From contig JAJFJI010000109.1 in the NCBI GenBank assembly GCA_021774205.1, positions 1 to 5,331 of the forward strand: 5,331 nt of DNA. Reading direction: 5' to 3'. The position numbers were made by a program, and so were the translations under genes. How positions within the stretch are numbered: the stretch's first letter is position 1; every line of letters begins with the position of its first letter. This stretch comes from Nitrosomonas sp. GTDB taxonomy: Bacteria; Pseudomonadota; Gammaproteobacteria; Burkholderiales; Nitrosomonadaceae. Positions 1-5,331 of this stretch are shown piece after piece. The notes beneath the pieces are model-generated. The model had not been told where the DNA came from. It made no database searches and saw only the letters and a program-made list of their open reading frames with translations.

Positions 1-487
1 TTCGCACCTCGAGCCCCTCAATCACGACGTGAGACGCCGAAGCCATGAAGATCACGGCAGAATCTGCTTTTTGTTTGTTGGAACCGTCAAAGATGGGCTT
101 CTCACCGTCGGCCGCCCGGATGTGCAACGGCACATCTTTCGTGCCCACCGCATCGAACATAGGTTGGGTAGGGTAAACACCGCCCCGAACAATAACAGTA
201 CCACCATTGGGAAAACGCCTTGCTGCTTCTCCTAACGTGGCAAGCGGTGCATCCTGTGCACCGGATGCGGCATCGTTACCGTTTGGCGCAACATATAACC
301 GGTTGTTCGAGCTGACAATCGGTGGCAACCCCGGGCAACCCTGACCAGACGCTTCTAAAACGGTGGCTAAAACTCCTTTGCCGCCGTCGCCGCTAGCGTG
401 ACCACTTGAGATAAGCGCTGCTAGTACGACACATAGAAACAGTGCGTCAATTAGTTTGGGTTTTAGTAACATGGGCTCACTCATCAT
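1..487 (-). CDS. Secreted parallel beta-helix protein, paralogue of 2300-3781 (3' end beyond the window)
   Basis: The minus-strand frame is open from the ATG at 487 to the left edge, giving about 162 residues with no stop. It starts with the same ATG-ATG pair as its paralogue, then a Sec signal peptide: basic KPK near residue 10, a hydrophobic stretch at about 12-26 and likely cleavage after Gly-His-Ala at 29-31. Next comes the N-terminal motif YVAPNGNDAASG near residue 65 and VIVRGGVY near 98, typical of secreted right-handed beta-helix proteins and polysaccharide-lyase-like folds. The visible part ends inside the first helix rungs (HVVIEGLEVR). The frame upstream is closed by an in-frame TAG read from 526-524, so translation must begin near 487. 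ATGs at 484 and 472 are alternatives; none has a strong ribosome site. Its substrate is unknown, and whether the gene is complete past the edge cannot be seen. Confidence 0.8.
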   Translation of the reverse strand, partial: MMSEPMLLKPKLIDALFLCVVLAALISSGHASGDGGKGVLATVLEASGQGCPGLPPIVSSNNRLYVAPNGNDAASGAQDAPLATLGEAARRFPNGGTVIVRGGVYPTQPMFDAVGTKDVPLHIRAADGEKPIFDGSNKQKADSAVIFMASASHVVIEGLEVR

Positions 488-508
488 TGTAAAAGTGTTG
501 GTAAAAGA
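1..508. repeat. Long direct repeat, left copy (partner 3295-3802)
   Basis: Bases 1-508 align with 3295-3802 at a constant offset of 3294 with no insertions or deletions. I count about 17 mismatches in bases 1-120 and about 7 in 121-508. Similarity stops some 20 bases upstream of the shared start codons; a weak resemblance may continue to about 535 if a small gap is allowed. The repeat runs off the left edge, so its full length is unknown. It is the 5' part of two paralogous genes in the same orientation. No insertion-sequence ends are visible at the right boundary. Confidence 0.95.
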
Positions 509-668
509 AAATTCAGTAAGACACTAAATGCAGATGAACCCGAAGTTGCTCCATGAGCCGGTGCAGGGTTTGCACAATCGAGCAGTTCAACAGACTAAAA
601 AATAATCACTCTTTCATTAATAGATTTGTTTATTCCGCAAGGATCATTCTAAAATCAAAGTAACGCTA

Positions 669-694
669 AAAGAAGGGAGATCCCTCCTTTTTTT
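669..694 (+). terminator. T-tailed hairpin resembling an intrinsic terminator, possibly bidirectional
   Basis: AAGGGAG at 673-679 pairs with CTCCTTT at 684-690 around the loop ATCC, with one G-T wobble. The stem extends through an A-run (669-672) against a T-run (691-694). Read on the plus strand, the G/C-containing stem is followed by seven T. Read on the minus strand it is also followed by a T-rich stretch. No gene ends nearby on either strand, so it may be a remnant, serve an unrecognised transcript, or have no function. Confidence 0.3.
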
Positions 695-1026
695 ATGGGA
701 TATATATCCTGATTTTACGTCCCTAGAATAGGATAGCTGTCCAAAATAAAGCCATTGAAAACCTATTTGAGACAGCCAATGCAAGGCAAAAACGGACGAA
801 AAATACAGTTTATGCATAAATTAATTAGCACCTTGAACCTGTTATTAACACTGCACGGTAATTCAGAGCGCTCTTCTACGGCCAGTAAACAGGTCTATTG
901 AATAATTAAAATTCCCTATCAGGTTGAAAAAGCAATGTGATTTCAGCTGCTCGAATACTGCGCTTTACTTTTTTGAGCGCTGATAATGCTGGGGAGGTCT
1001 GTTTCTCAGATTTTTATCGTTAGCCC

Positions 1027-1061
1027 GCTGCTTAGCCTAAGACATGCTCAGCTAAGGCAGC
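1027..1061. other. Stem-loop with a 10-bp stem
   Basis: GCTGCTTAGC at 1027-1036 pairs with GCTAAGGCAGC at 1051-1061, leaving one bulged G (1056) and a 14-base loop. It is the strongest secondary structure seen in the gene-free region. It has no T-tract, so it does not look like a terminator. It lies about 400 bases before the lipoprotein gene, too far to be its proximal leader if the promoter at 1408-1436 is used. Function unknown. Confidence 0.35.
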
Positions 1062-1299
1062 TTTGCTAACAGTGGTTATGCACCTTCTATCCATAGGACA
1101 CGCATTCGCTTCAAATTTTTTAACATTTCGGCTTGCATGAGGCAGCAAATAGGATTCTTTTCAATACCCCAGTGGCGCATCCGCTGGCATATCAACACTG
1201 GCTTGCTGCCCTAATACCCCTAACAACATTTATCATGGATAGCGTATTTTTCTGCTATTAATATTGCTAATTAAACACAATAAAATAGACCTATTACAT

Positions 1300-1327
1300 A
1301 AAGGTGCAGGATAAAAGGTGCAGGATA
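1300..1327. repeat. Perfect tandem duplication of a 14-bp unit
   Basis: AAAGGTGCAGGATA occurs at 1300-1313 and again immediately at 1314-1327. The period-14 match carries one further base before it breaks. The repeat lies about 80 bases upstream of the candidate lipoprotein promoter. It is most simply a slippage duplication, although a doubled protein-binding site is possible. Confidence 0.9.
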
Positions 1328-1407
1328 ATTATTCTTAACCTGGACGATACTTTCACCATTTGTCGATGCAGGGATGCGGATTAGGTTAGCAAGAGAGTTA
1401 ATCCCGC

Positions 1408-1436
1408 TGGACTAAAACATATTTTCTTTTTATAAC
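1408..1436 (+). promoter_or_regulatory. Candidate sigma70 promoter for the lipoprotein gene
   Basis: TGGACT at 1408-1413 (four of six matches to the -35 consensus) is separated by 17 bases from TATAAC at 1431-1436 (five of six matches to the -10 consensus). Transcription would begin near 1443, giving a short leader that still contains the AGGTG ribosome site at 1447-1451. This is by inspection only; in AT-rich DNA such matches arise by chance. Confidence 0.4.
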
Positions 1437-1459
1437 GATATAAACCAGGTGCTATAGCC

Positions 1460-2110
1460 ATGAACAAAAAACTAAAAACCCTGATTTTAAGCCTAATTAT
1501 CCTCGGACTAACATCAGCCTGCTCGACGACGCACACGAACACACAAACCCTCAGAACTGCAGTTGAACAGCTGCTACTAAGTGAAGCAGTAATGAAAAGC
1601 CTTCCTAAACAGGTTGAAACCCCATTACCAATCCCTCAGGGCGCAAAGGTAGTAGTTGATACTTCAGGAATTAGTTTAGATCAGAGTATTGTACGGCACG
1701 CTATGTCTGGATGGCTGGGACAACATGGCTATCTTGTTCTAGAGGACAAGGAAAATGCGACGCACCGAGTTAATGTGATTGTGGAGTCACTAGGAACGGA
1801 ATATTCTGACACCTTTGTTGGTATGCCGCCAATCCAAGGCGGCATTATTCCTATTTCTACCCCAGAATTGGCTCTTTATAAAGCACAGTATCAAACGGGA
1901 TATGTTAAATTTCACTTTGACGTATTTGAGCTGCCGTCAGGCCGGTTTATTCGTTCATCACCTTCATTTCTTGCTGAAAAATTTTATAACGACTACACCT
2001 TATTTTTCTTATTCTCTTATGTTAAAACTGATTTGATTGCTCCTCCGCAATTTGGTTCTTTCGGACGTAAAAATAATAGACTACATAATAGACTACAAGG
2101 GAATGATTAA
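1460..2110 (+). CDS. Putative outer-envelope lipoprotein, DUF6655-like
   Basis: This 216-residue protein begins with a lipoprotein signal peptide: KKLK after the start, a hydrophobic core and the lipobox LTSAC, so Cys21 would be the lipidated residue. The mature part contains TLRTAVEQLLLSEAV (about 31-45), a VVVDTSG strand (about 65-71), a VNVIVESLGTEYSD segment (about 103-116) and ISTPELALYKAQ (about 132-143). From memory these resemble the DUF6655 lipoprotein family, whose members share a T-x-T-x-EQLLLS motif and a TPELALYK motif. No biochemical function is known to me. The start is supported by AGGTG at 1447-1451, eight bases before the ATG. The C-terminus carries a four-residue tandem repeat (NNRL/HNRL). 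The gene stands alone, convergent with 2300-3781 and divergent from the left-edge gene. Confidence 0.85.
   Translation: MNKKLKTLILSLIILGLTSACSTTHTNTQTLRTAVEQLLLSEAVMKSLPKQVETPLPIPQGAKVVVDTSGISLDQSIVRHAMSGWLGQHGYLVLEDKENATHRVNVIVESLGTEYSDTFVGMPPIQGGIIPISTPELALYKAQYQTGYVKFHFDVFELPSGRFIRSSPSFLAEKFYNDYTLFFLFSYVKTDLIAPPQFGSFGRKNNRLHNRLQGND
2073..2096 (+). repeat. In-frame 12-bp tandem duplication at the lipoprotein C-terminus
   Basis: ATAATAGACTAC at 2073-2084 is repeated exactly at 2085-2096. Being 12 bases long it keeps the frame and duplicates four residues near the end of the lipoprotein, giving NNRLHNRL before the final QGND. A recent slippage event is the simplest origin. Confidence 0.9.
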
Positions 2111-2299
2111 TAGATTATCAAGATATTAGTAGCAGCGTAATTAAGCAAAAATTATAGCAATTACTCTAGTACGTTATTTAGTATTGACGAGTCTGTAGTG
2201 CCGTCAACTGTTACCGTTCCGGTTTAAAACTGCCACACTATCCTAGCCGTCCACGACCAAAACCAGCACCTATCCATGATGTGAATGCTATCTTATCGA
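2111..2299. other. Convergent intergenic gap between lipoprotein and beta-helix genes
   Basis: Both flanking genes end here, so transcripts from the two sides should terminate in these 189 bases. The only inverted repeats seen are TTGACG (2184-2189) with CGTCAA (2202-2207) and GTAATT (2137-2142) with AATTAC (2159-2164). Neither is followed by a good T-run on either strand, so no confident intrinsic terminator can be named. Confidence 0.4.
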
Positions 2300-3781
2300 T
2301 TACAACTGCTCGAATGCGCCTCGCGTTGGAGCAGCCGTATCCCGTTCGCCGCACAAAAAATCGTCGACCAGCGCAGCGCGAACATCCCCTGTACCAACGA
2401 GTGGCGCAAGTGGCTGCGCCTCGTTCACTTGCGCTTGTTGCAACAGCTCGTCAGCGAAGACAACCTCAAGAGAAACGTCGCCGGGACCTGCTATAGCGGG
2501 TATTGGGCGGTTGGTCCATGCATTGCCACCAAGTATGAACGCACCTGGATTCCCGATAGTACTCTCCTCGACACCAAAGAATACGTTGTTCGCGATGAAG
2601 TTATTGGTGGGATACTTCACCCCCGAAATTACTGGCGCGATGTCGATCGCTTGTGCCTGTGTTCCAGCGACTGAATTGTGGAACACATGCAACGATTCGT
2701 AAGTGCTCTCCGGTGTGGGTATCGACCACCACCCAATTCCAACGCCCGCAATCACGACGTTGTTCGTCACAAGCACATGTTTGGTGGAAACGTTTGGCAG
2801 TCCCCACATAGAGCAATCCTCCAAACCGAGGAGTATCCCCGTACCGGCGCCACCGTCTGTACCTCGATGCATGCGTATATAGTTCCGCGCAATACGTATA
2901 TTAAATCCATTATCGGCGTAGACACCGGCATTCCAGGCGTTTACTATACTGTTATCTTCAACGATGACGTTGGAGCCGTACCACACGCCAATGCCCTCGC
3001 CCCAGCAATCACGGATACGATTAGCACGGATTACAACATCGTCCGCCCAGGGGTCTGACAAGTTTAAAGTGTTCGGCGCAGTGCCGACGCATGTGGGCCA
3101 GCCACCGTTGGGGAAGTTCGTGTTGTTTTTATTGATCAGAACAATATCATGAATATCGTTATCTTCGATGCGGATCTGCCGGCCAGCGAAGCGCATAGCG
3201 GAAGCAGACATGTGGTGGATATGGGACCCAAGAATCGTCAAATCGAGTACGGGTGTATCACTGGCGATTCCTTCGCAGCCTAAGACCAAACAGTTTCGCA
3301 CCTCGAGCCCCTCGATCACAACGTGAGACGCCAAACCCATGAAGATTACAGCAGACCCCTCTTGTTGCATGTTGGCACCGTCAAAGATGGGCTTCTGACC
3401 GTCGGCTGCCCGAATGTGCAACGGCACATCTTTCGTGCCCACCGCATCGAACATAGGTTGGGTAGAGTAAACACCGCCCCGAACAATAACAGTACCACCA
3501 TTGGGAAAACGCCTTGCTGCTTCTCCTAACGTGGCAAGCGGTGCATCCTGTGCACCGGATGCGGCATCGTTACCGTTTGGCGCAACATATAACCGATTGT
3601 TCAAGCTGACAATCGGTGGCAACCCCGGGCAACCCTGACCAGACGCTTCTAAAACGGTGGCTAAAACCCCTTTGCCGCCGTCGCCGCTAGCGTGACCACT
3701 TGAGATAAGCGCTGCCAGTACGACGCATAGAAACAGTGCGTCAATTAGTTTGGGTTTTAGTAACATGGGCTCACTCATCAT
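2300..3781 (-). CDS. Secreted right-handed parallel beta-helix protein
   Basis: From the ATG at 3781 this is 493 residues. A Sec signal peptide spans about 1-31 (KPK, hydrophobic 12-26, cleavage after Gly-His-Ala). The N-terminal motif YVAPNGNDAASG (65-76) and VIVRGGVY (98-105) resemble DUF1565 and polysaccharide-lyase-like secreted proteins. Rungs then repeat with an asparagine ladder: N208, N254, N277, N300, N341, N369 and N399, with 254-277-300 exactly 23 apart, the usual coil length. Seven cysteines in the mature part (51, 164, 169, 231, 259, 323, 477) suggest disulfides outside the cytoplasm. The C-terminal GAFE is a common ending in this group. It probably binds or cleaves a polysaccharide, but no catalytic set is recognisable. 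The frame reaches back to a TTG at 3886. That extension is rejected because the paralogue shares only ~20 bases upstream and has an in-frame stop there. ATG at 3766 is an alternative start. Confidence 0.88.
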   Translation of the reverse strand: MMSEPMLLKPKLIDALFLCVVLAALISSGHASGDGGKGVLATVLEASGQGCPGLPPIVSLNNRLYVAPNGNDAASGAQDAPLATLGEAARRFPNGGTVIVRGGVYSTQPMFDAVGTKDVPLHIRAADGQKPIFDGANMQQEGSAVIFMGLASHVVIEGLEVRNCLVLGCEGIASDTPVLDLTILGSHIHHMSASAMRFAGRQIRIEDNDIHDIVLINKNNTNFPNGGWPTCVGTAPNTLNLSDPWADDVVIRANRIRDCWGEGIGVWYGSNVIVEDNSIVNAWNAGVYADNGFNIRIARNYIRMHRGTDGGAGTGILLGLEDCSMWGLPNVSTKHVLVTNNVVIAGVGIGWWSIPTPESTYESLHVFHNSVAGTQAQAIDIAPVISGVKYPTNNFIANNVFFGVEESTIGNPGAFILGGNAWTNRPIPAIAGPGDVSLEVVFADELLQQAQVNEAQPLAPLVGTGDVRAALVDDFLCGERDTAAPTRGAFEQL

Positions 3782-3802
3782 TGTAAAAGTGTTGGTGAAA
3801 GA
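3295..3802. repeat. Long direct repeat, right copy (partner 1-508)
   Basis: This segment is the 5' part of the complete beta-helix gene plus about 20 bases of its leader, and it matches 1-508 without gaps. The part covering the signal peptide and N-terminal domain (3415-3802) is nearly identical to the left copy, while 3295-3414 is distinctly less similar. Upstream sequences beyond 3802 are unrelated, so the two genes are probably controlled differently. Confidence 0.95.
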
Positions 3803-4118
3803 TAAGTAAGAGATACTACAGGAGATACAGAATATGTAATTTAAGAACCTACAAAAACTAGGAAAGCAATCAACTCGCACAGACAAAAACGGCGTGTATC
3901 CGAAGGTAAATGAACGGACATTTCACCGTTATATAATTTGTATGCCACTCCCGGAACGGTACATCCGTTTATTTTTACAATAGGCAGAATCAGGCTAAGT
4001 ATTACACGAAAGAGATTCTACTCAGCTTACCATTGAACGAATGGCTCTAAATATCAACAGCGTTGATTCTATTGATTTCGCGCTGAACGCAGCCAATTTT
4101 TCTAGCTCAACTTTTTTA
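3782..4118. other. Gene-free region upstream of the beta-helix gene
   Basis: These 337 bases separate two minus-strand genes. They should contain the end of the DUF302 transcript and the promoter of the beta-helix gene. No coding frame is convincing. Two related inverted repeats lie at 3912-3969. A TATAAC on the minus strand (3933-3928) could be a -10 box, but no matching -35 is evident. A small hairpin just past the DUF302 stop (GCTG/CAGC around 4082-4093) lacks a T-tail on the minus strand, so no firm terminator is called. Confidence 0.5.
3912..3969. promoter_or_regulatory. Pair of operator-like inverted repeats upstream of the beta-helix gene
   Basis: GAACGGACATTTCACCGTT (3912-3930) and GAACGGTACATCCGTT (3954-3969) each have AACGG and CCGTT arms, share an inner ACAT, and start 42 bases apart, about four helical turns. 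The right-hand edge of the first overlaps a possible minus-strand -10 box (TATAAC, 3933-3928). Such paired dyads near a promoter often bind a dimeric regulator, which is inference here. The second could also be read on the plus strand as a small hairpin with a T-rich tail. Confidence 0.35.
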
Positions 4119-4988
4119 TTATTCTTGCGTCGCCAACTTTACAAAATTTGCCAGCCCATTGGAAATATTCTCCAAATTATTCTCGACACCCTGCAAATCA
4201 TGCCGTTTTGCCAAGAAAAAGATATCATTATATGTAATGTGCGTCTGGCCATCTTGGTCTTCCCAGACCAAAAATTTTTGTGGCAAGTCCACGCCGATAC
4301 GGCGTTGATTCTGCATTAACGGCGTACCAACATTAGGATTGCCAAAAATCAGTAATGTTGCAGGGTTTAAATGAACGATTTGATGTTGATTATCCGACTG
4401 AAAATCGATAATAAATGGAACCCGGAACCCGCTATCTGCAAGAGCTTCTATTGCATTTTTTAAGTTTGTGATGGTTTGATCAACTGTAAATGGACTGTCG
4501 ATGGTTATTAGCCCATTATCCAAATCACCAAATTGTCTTACAGTTTTTTCAATTTTTACCAAATGACGATCACGTAACCGCAACCGGTGACGATCTACTA
4601 AATAGCCTGGGCCGTTGTAAAAATGGTTGATTGACCCGTCATCATCTTCCCACACAAGGATCTTTAACGGAAACTCAATTGCTAACGTTTGTGCCTCATG
4701 AATTAGTTTTGTCTCTCGCTGCCTGTCGCTAAACAAAATGAGCTGTGTTGGCCCAAGATCCAATCCAACACTTGCTGCATTTGCTGCATGATCTACAACA
4801 CCGAAAATATCAAATCCCTGCTGCTCTAAAACATGCGTAATATTATCCACAGCTTCAGATATAGAAGCTGCTTCTTTGATTAGATCTTCATTAAATGGCA
4901 AGTATTTCTCACTATTCGCTGAAATCGGCGTGATCCAACTTAAGATGGAACAAACTGTAACAAAAATAATAGATTTATTAATAAACAT
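4119..4988 (-). CDS. Secreted protein with two tandem DUF302 domains
   Basis: From the ATG at 4988 the product has 289 residues. A signal peptide covers about 1-24 (INK, hydrophobic 7-19, likely cleavage after Ile-Ser-Ala). The first DUF302-like domain (about 40-136) has FGVVDHAANAASVGLDLGPT, FPLKILVWED and a Y-N pair (124-125). The second (about 165-265) has LLIFGNPNVGTPLMQ, VDLPQKFLVWED and YND (253-255). Each half lacks what the other keeps: the first has FSDRQRETKL instead of FGNPxxGTPLM, and the second lacks the DHAANA segment. DUF302 proteins are of poorly defined function, often envelope or periplasmic. The start is set by GGAGG at 4998-4994, five bases before this ATG. An upstream in-frame ATG at 5000 overlaps that site and is unlikely. 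It lies 120 bases downstream of the HNH gene and seems to have its own promoter. Confidence 0.88.
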   Translation of the reverse strand: MFINKSIIFVTVCSILSWITPISANSEKYLPFNEDLIKEAASISEAVDNITHVLEQQGFDIFGVVDHAANAASVGLDLGPTQLILFSDRQRETKLIHEAQTLAIEFPLKILVWEDDDGSINHFYNGPGYLVDRHRLRLRDRHLVKIEKTVRQFGDLDNGLITIDSPFTVDQTITNLKNAIEALADSGFRVPFIIDFQSDNQHQIVHLNPATLLIFGNPNVGTPLMQNQRRIGVDLPQKFLVWEDQDGQTHITYNDIFFLAKRHDLQGVENNLENISNGLANFVKLATQE

Positions 4989-4993
4989 ACAGG

Positions 4994-4998
4994 CCTCC
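4994..4998 (-). promoter_or_regulatory. Shine-Dalgarno site that decides the DUF302 start
   Basis: GGAGG on the minus strand lies five bases before the ATG at 4988-4986. It begins with the last base of an upstream in-frame ATG (5000-4998), so the two starts are mutually incompatible in practice. The downstream start also gives the more typical signal peptide. Confidence 0.75.
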
Positions 4999-5040
4999 AT
5001 TTAAAGTCACGATGAAAAATGACAATCGAGTCAATTCAAT

Positions 5041-5069
5041 AAAATAGATAAAACTGCCAATTTGGTCAA
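5041..5069 (-). promoter_or_regulatory. Candidate sigma70 promoter for the DUF302 gene
   Basis: On the minus strand TTGACC (5069-5064, five of six consensus matches) is followed after exactly 17 bases by TATTTT (5046-5041, four of six). Transcription would begin near 5034, giving a leader of about 45 bases that contains GGAGG. The element lies in the gap after the HNH stop codon, so the DUF302 gene can be expressed independently. Based on inspection only. Confidence 0.5.
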
Positions 5070-5108
5070 GGCATCACAAGTATGCGATATATTTCTGCAA
5101 AACAAAAA

Positions 5109-5331
5109 TTATTTGTCTTTCATCAATTTTTTAAGATCGGCAAATGGGCTAAAAGTAGCCGCCGTATCAGTTTCTCCATCATCGCTGCGACCCATTGAAT
5201 CTCTGACTTTTGCATGCTCATTCTCATGGCAGTACGTGCATAGCAGCTCCCAATTACTGCCATCAGGGGGATTATCATCGTGATTATTATTCTTGTGATG
5301 CACTTCTAGTAACTGCAGAGTAGCGTGATCA
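5109..5331 (-). CDS. YajD-like HNH nuclease, C-terminal part (5' end beyond the window)
   Basis: The minus frame is open from the right edge to the TAA at 5109, giving about 74 codons. The visible part reads DHATLQLLEVHHKNNNHDD, then NP, DGSNWELLC and CTYCHENEH. The His-His pair, the central Asn and the CxxCH...H cluster are the hallmark of an HNH (beta-beta-alpha metal) nuclease. The DGSNWELLC...CHxxEH form is that of the YajD group of small HNH proteins in Gammaproteobacteria. The tail ending FADLKKLMKDK also resembles that group as I recall it. The missing N-terminal part would be expected to carry another cysteine pair. A GTG at 5303 could be read as a start but is internal, since conserved family sequence continues upstream of it. 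The cellular role of these proteins is not well defined. Confidence 0.85.
   Translation of the reverse strand, partial: DHATLQLLEVHHKNNNHDDNPPDGSNWELLCTYCHENEHAKVRDSMGRSDDGETDTAATFSPFADLKKLMKDK

Larger units (their letters stand above)
488..1459. other. Gene-free region of 972 bases between divergent genes
   Basis: No convincing coding frame was found on either strand. The region is AT-rich with frequent stops. It should hold the promoter and leader of the beta-helix gene to the left and of the lipoprotein gene to the right. Visible items are a T-tailed hairpin near 669-694, a 12-bp perfect palindrome at 698-709 (GGATATATATCC), an imperfect palindrome at 731-742, a 10-bp stem at 1027-1061, nested inverted repeats at 1141-1210 and a 14-bp tandem repeat at 1300-1327. 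A small GTGCA/TGCAC hairpin lies at 561-575. No clear promoter for the left gene was recognised. A small RNA or decayed gene cannot be excluded. Confidence 0.6.

Noticed and set aside
29..235. Plus-strand open frame, repeated almost exactly at 3323-3529
   Set aside because: It lies antisense inside both beta-helix copies and is repeated only because the DNA is duplicated; it has no ribosome site or recognisable domain, while the minus frame has a signal peptide and family motifs.
2184..2207. TTGACG/CGTCAA inverted repeat as a terminator between the convergent genes
   Set aside because: Only six base pairs with a 12-base loop and no T-run on either side.
2285..3058. Plus-strand open frames opposite the beta-helix gene
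   Set aside because: They are antisense by-products of a GC-rich coding strand. Their translations show no domain, and the minus frame has the 23-residue rung pattern.
3782..3886. N-terminal extension of the beta-helix protein to a TTG start
   Set aside because: The extension is not shared with the paralogue, which has an in-frame stop at 526-524, and it would bury the signal peptide.
2212..3961. 11-bp inverted repeat TACCGTTCCGG (2212-2222) and its complement (3951-3961) flanking the beta-helix gene, as possible mobile-element ends
   Set aside because: A few 11-bp inverted matches are expected by chance in 5 kb. There is no transposase, no target-site duplication was seen, and the left paralogue lacks it.
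4082..4105. GCTG-AACG-CAGC hairpin followed by TTTTT on the plus strand
   Set aside because: The four-pair stem is too weak, and no plus-strand gene precedes it.
4041..4319. Plus-strand open frame overlapping the end of the DUF302 gene
   Set aside because: It is antisense to clear DUF302 coding sequence and has no recognisable features.
5109..5303. Short complete gene starting at the GTG at 5303
   Set aside because: The family sequence (DHATLQLLEVHH) continues in frame upstream to the window edge, so this GTG is an internal Val codon.

Overview
The window looks like chromosomal DNA from a Gram-negative bacterium, most likely a gammaproteobacterium, perhaps marine or environmental. The grounds are a lipobox-type lipoprotein, several secreted proteins with Sec signal peptides, a tandem DUF302 protein and a YajD-like HNH nuclease. 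The species cannot be named from the sequence. No tRNA, rRNA, CRISPR array, transposase or plasmid or phage replication gene was seen.

Layout, left to right. (1) 1-487, minus strand: the 5' part of a secreted parallel beta-helix protein gene, cut by the left edge. (2) 488-1459: 972 bases without a credible gene, holding several hairpins, a 14-bp tandem repeat and a plausible promoter for the next gene. (3) 1460-2110, plus strand: a lipoprotein resembling DUF6655. (4) 2300-3781, minus strand: a complete beta-helix gene whose first ~500 bases match the gene at the left edge. (5) 3782-4118: a gene-free region with two operator-like inverted repeats. (6) 4119-4988, minus strand: a secreted protein with two DUF302 domains, with a clear Shine-Dalgarno site and a sigma70-like promoter. 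(7) 5109-5331, minus strand: the C-terminal part of a YajD-like HNH nuclease, cut by the right edge.

The main structure is a pair of same-strand beta-helix paralogues, 3294 bases apart, on either side of a lipoprotein gene on the opposite strand. The copies match without any indel. They are nearly identical over the signal peptide and N-terminal domain (about 7 differences in 388 bases). They diverge abruptly at the start of the beta-helix (17 differences in 120 bases, many changing residues). This suggests a duplicated family with gene conversion or local diversifying selection.

The beta-helix genes look more GC-rich than their AT-rich neighbours, which fits acquisition from elsewhere. Apart from the HNH nuclease, the products all appear to be exported, but nothing ties them into one pathway. 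I see no strong evidence for a new multi-gene system. The most useful leads are the beta-helix pair, the asymmetric DUF302 tandem and the repeats upstream of the complete beta-helix gene.
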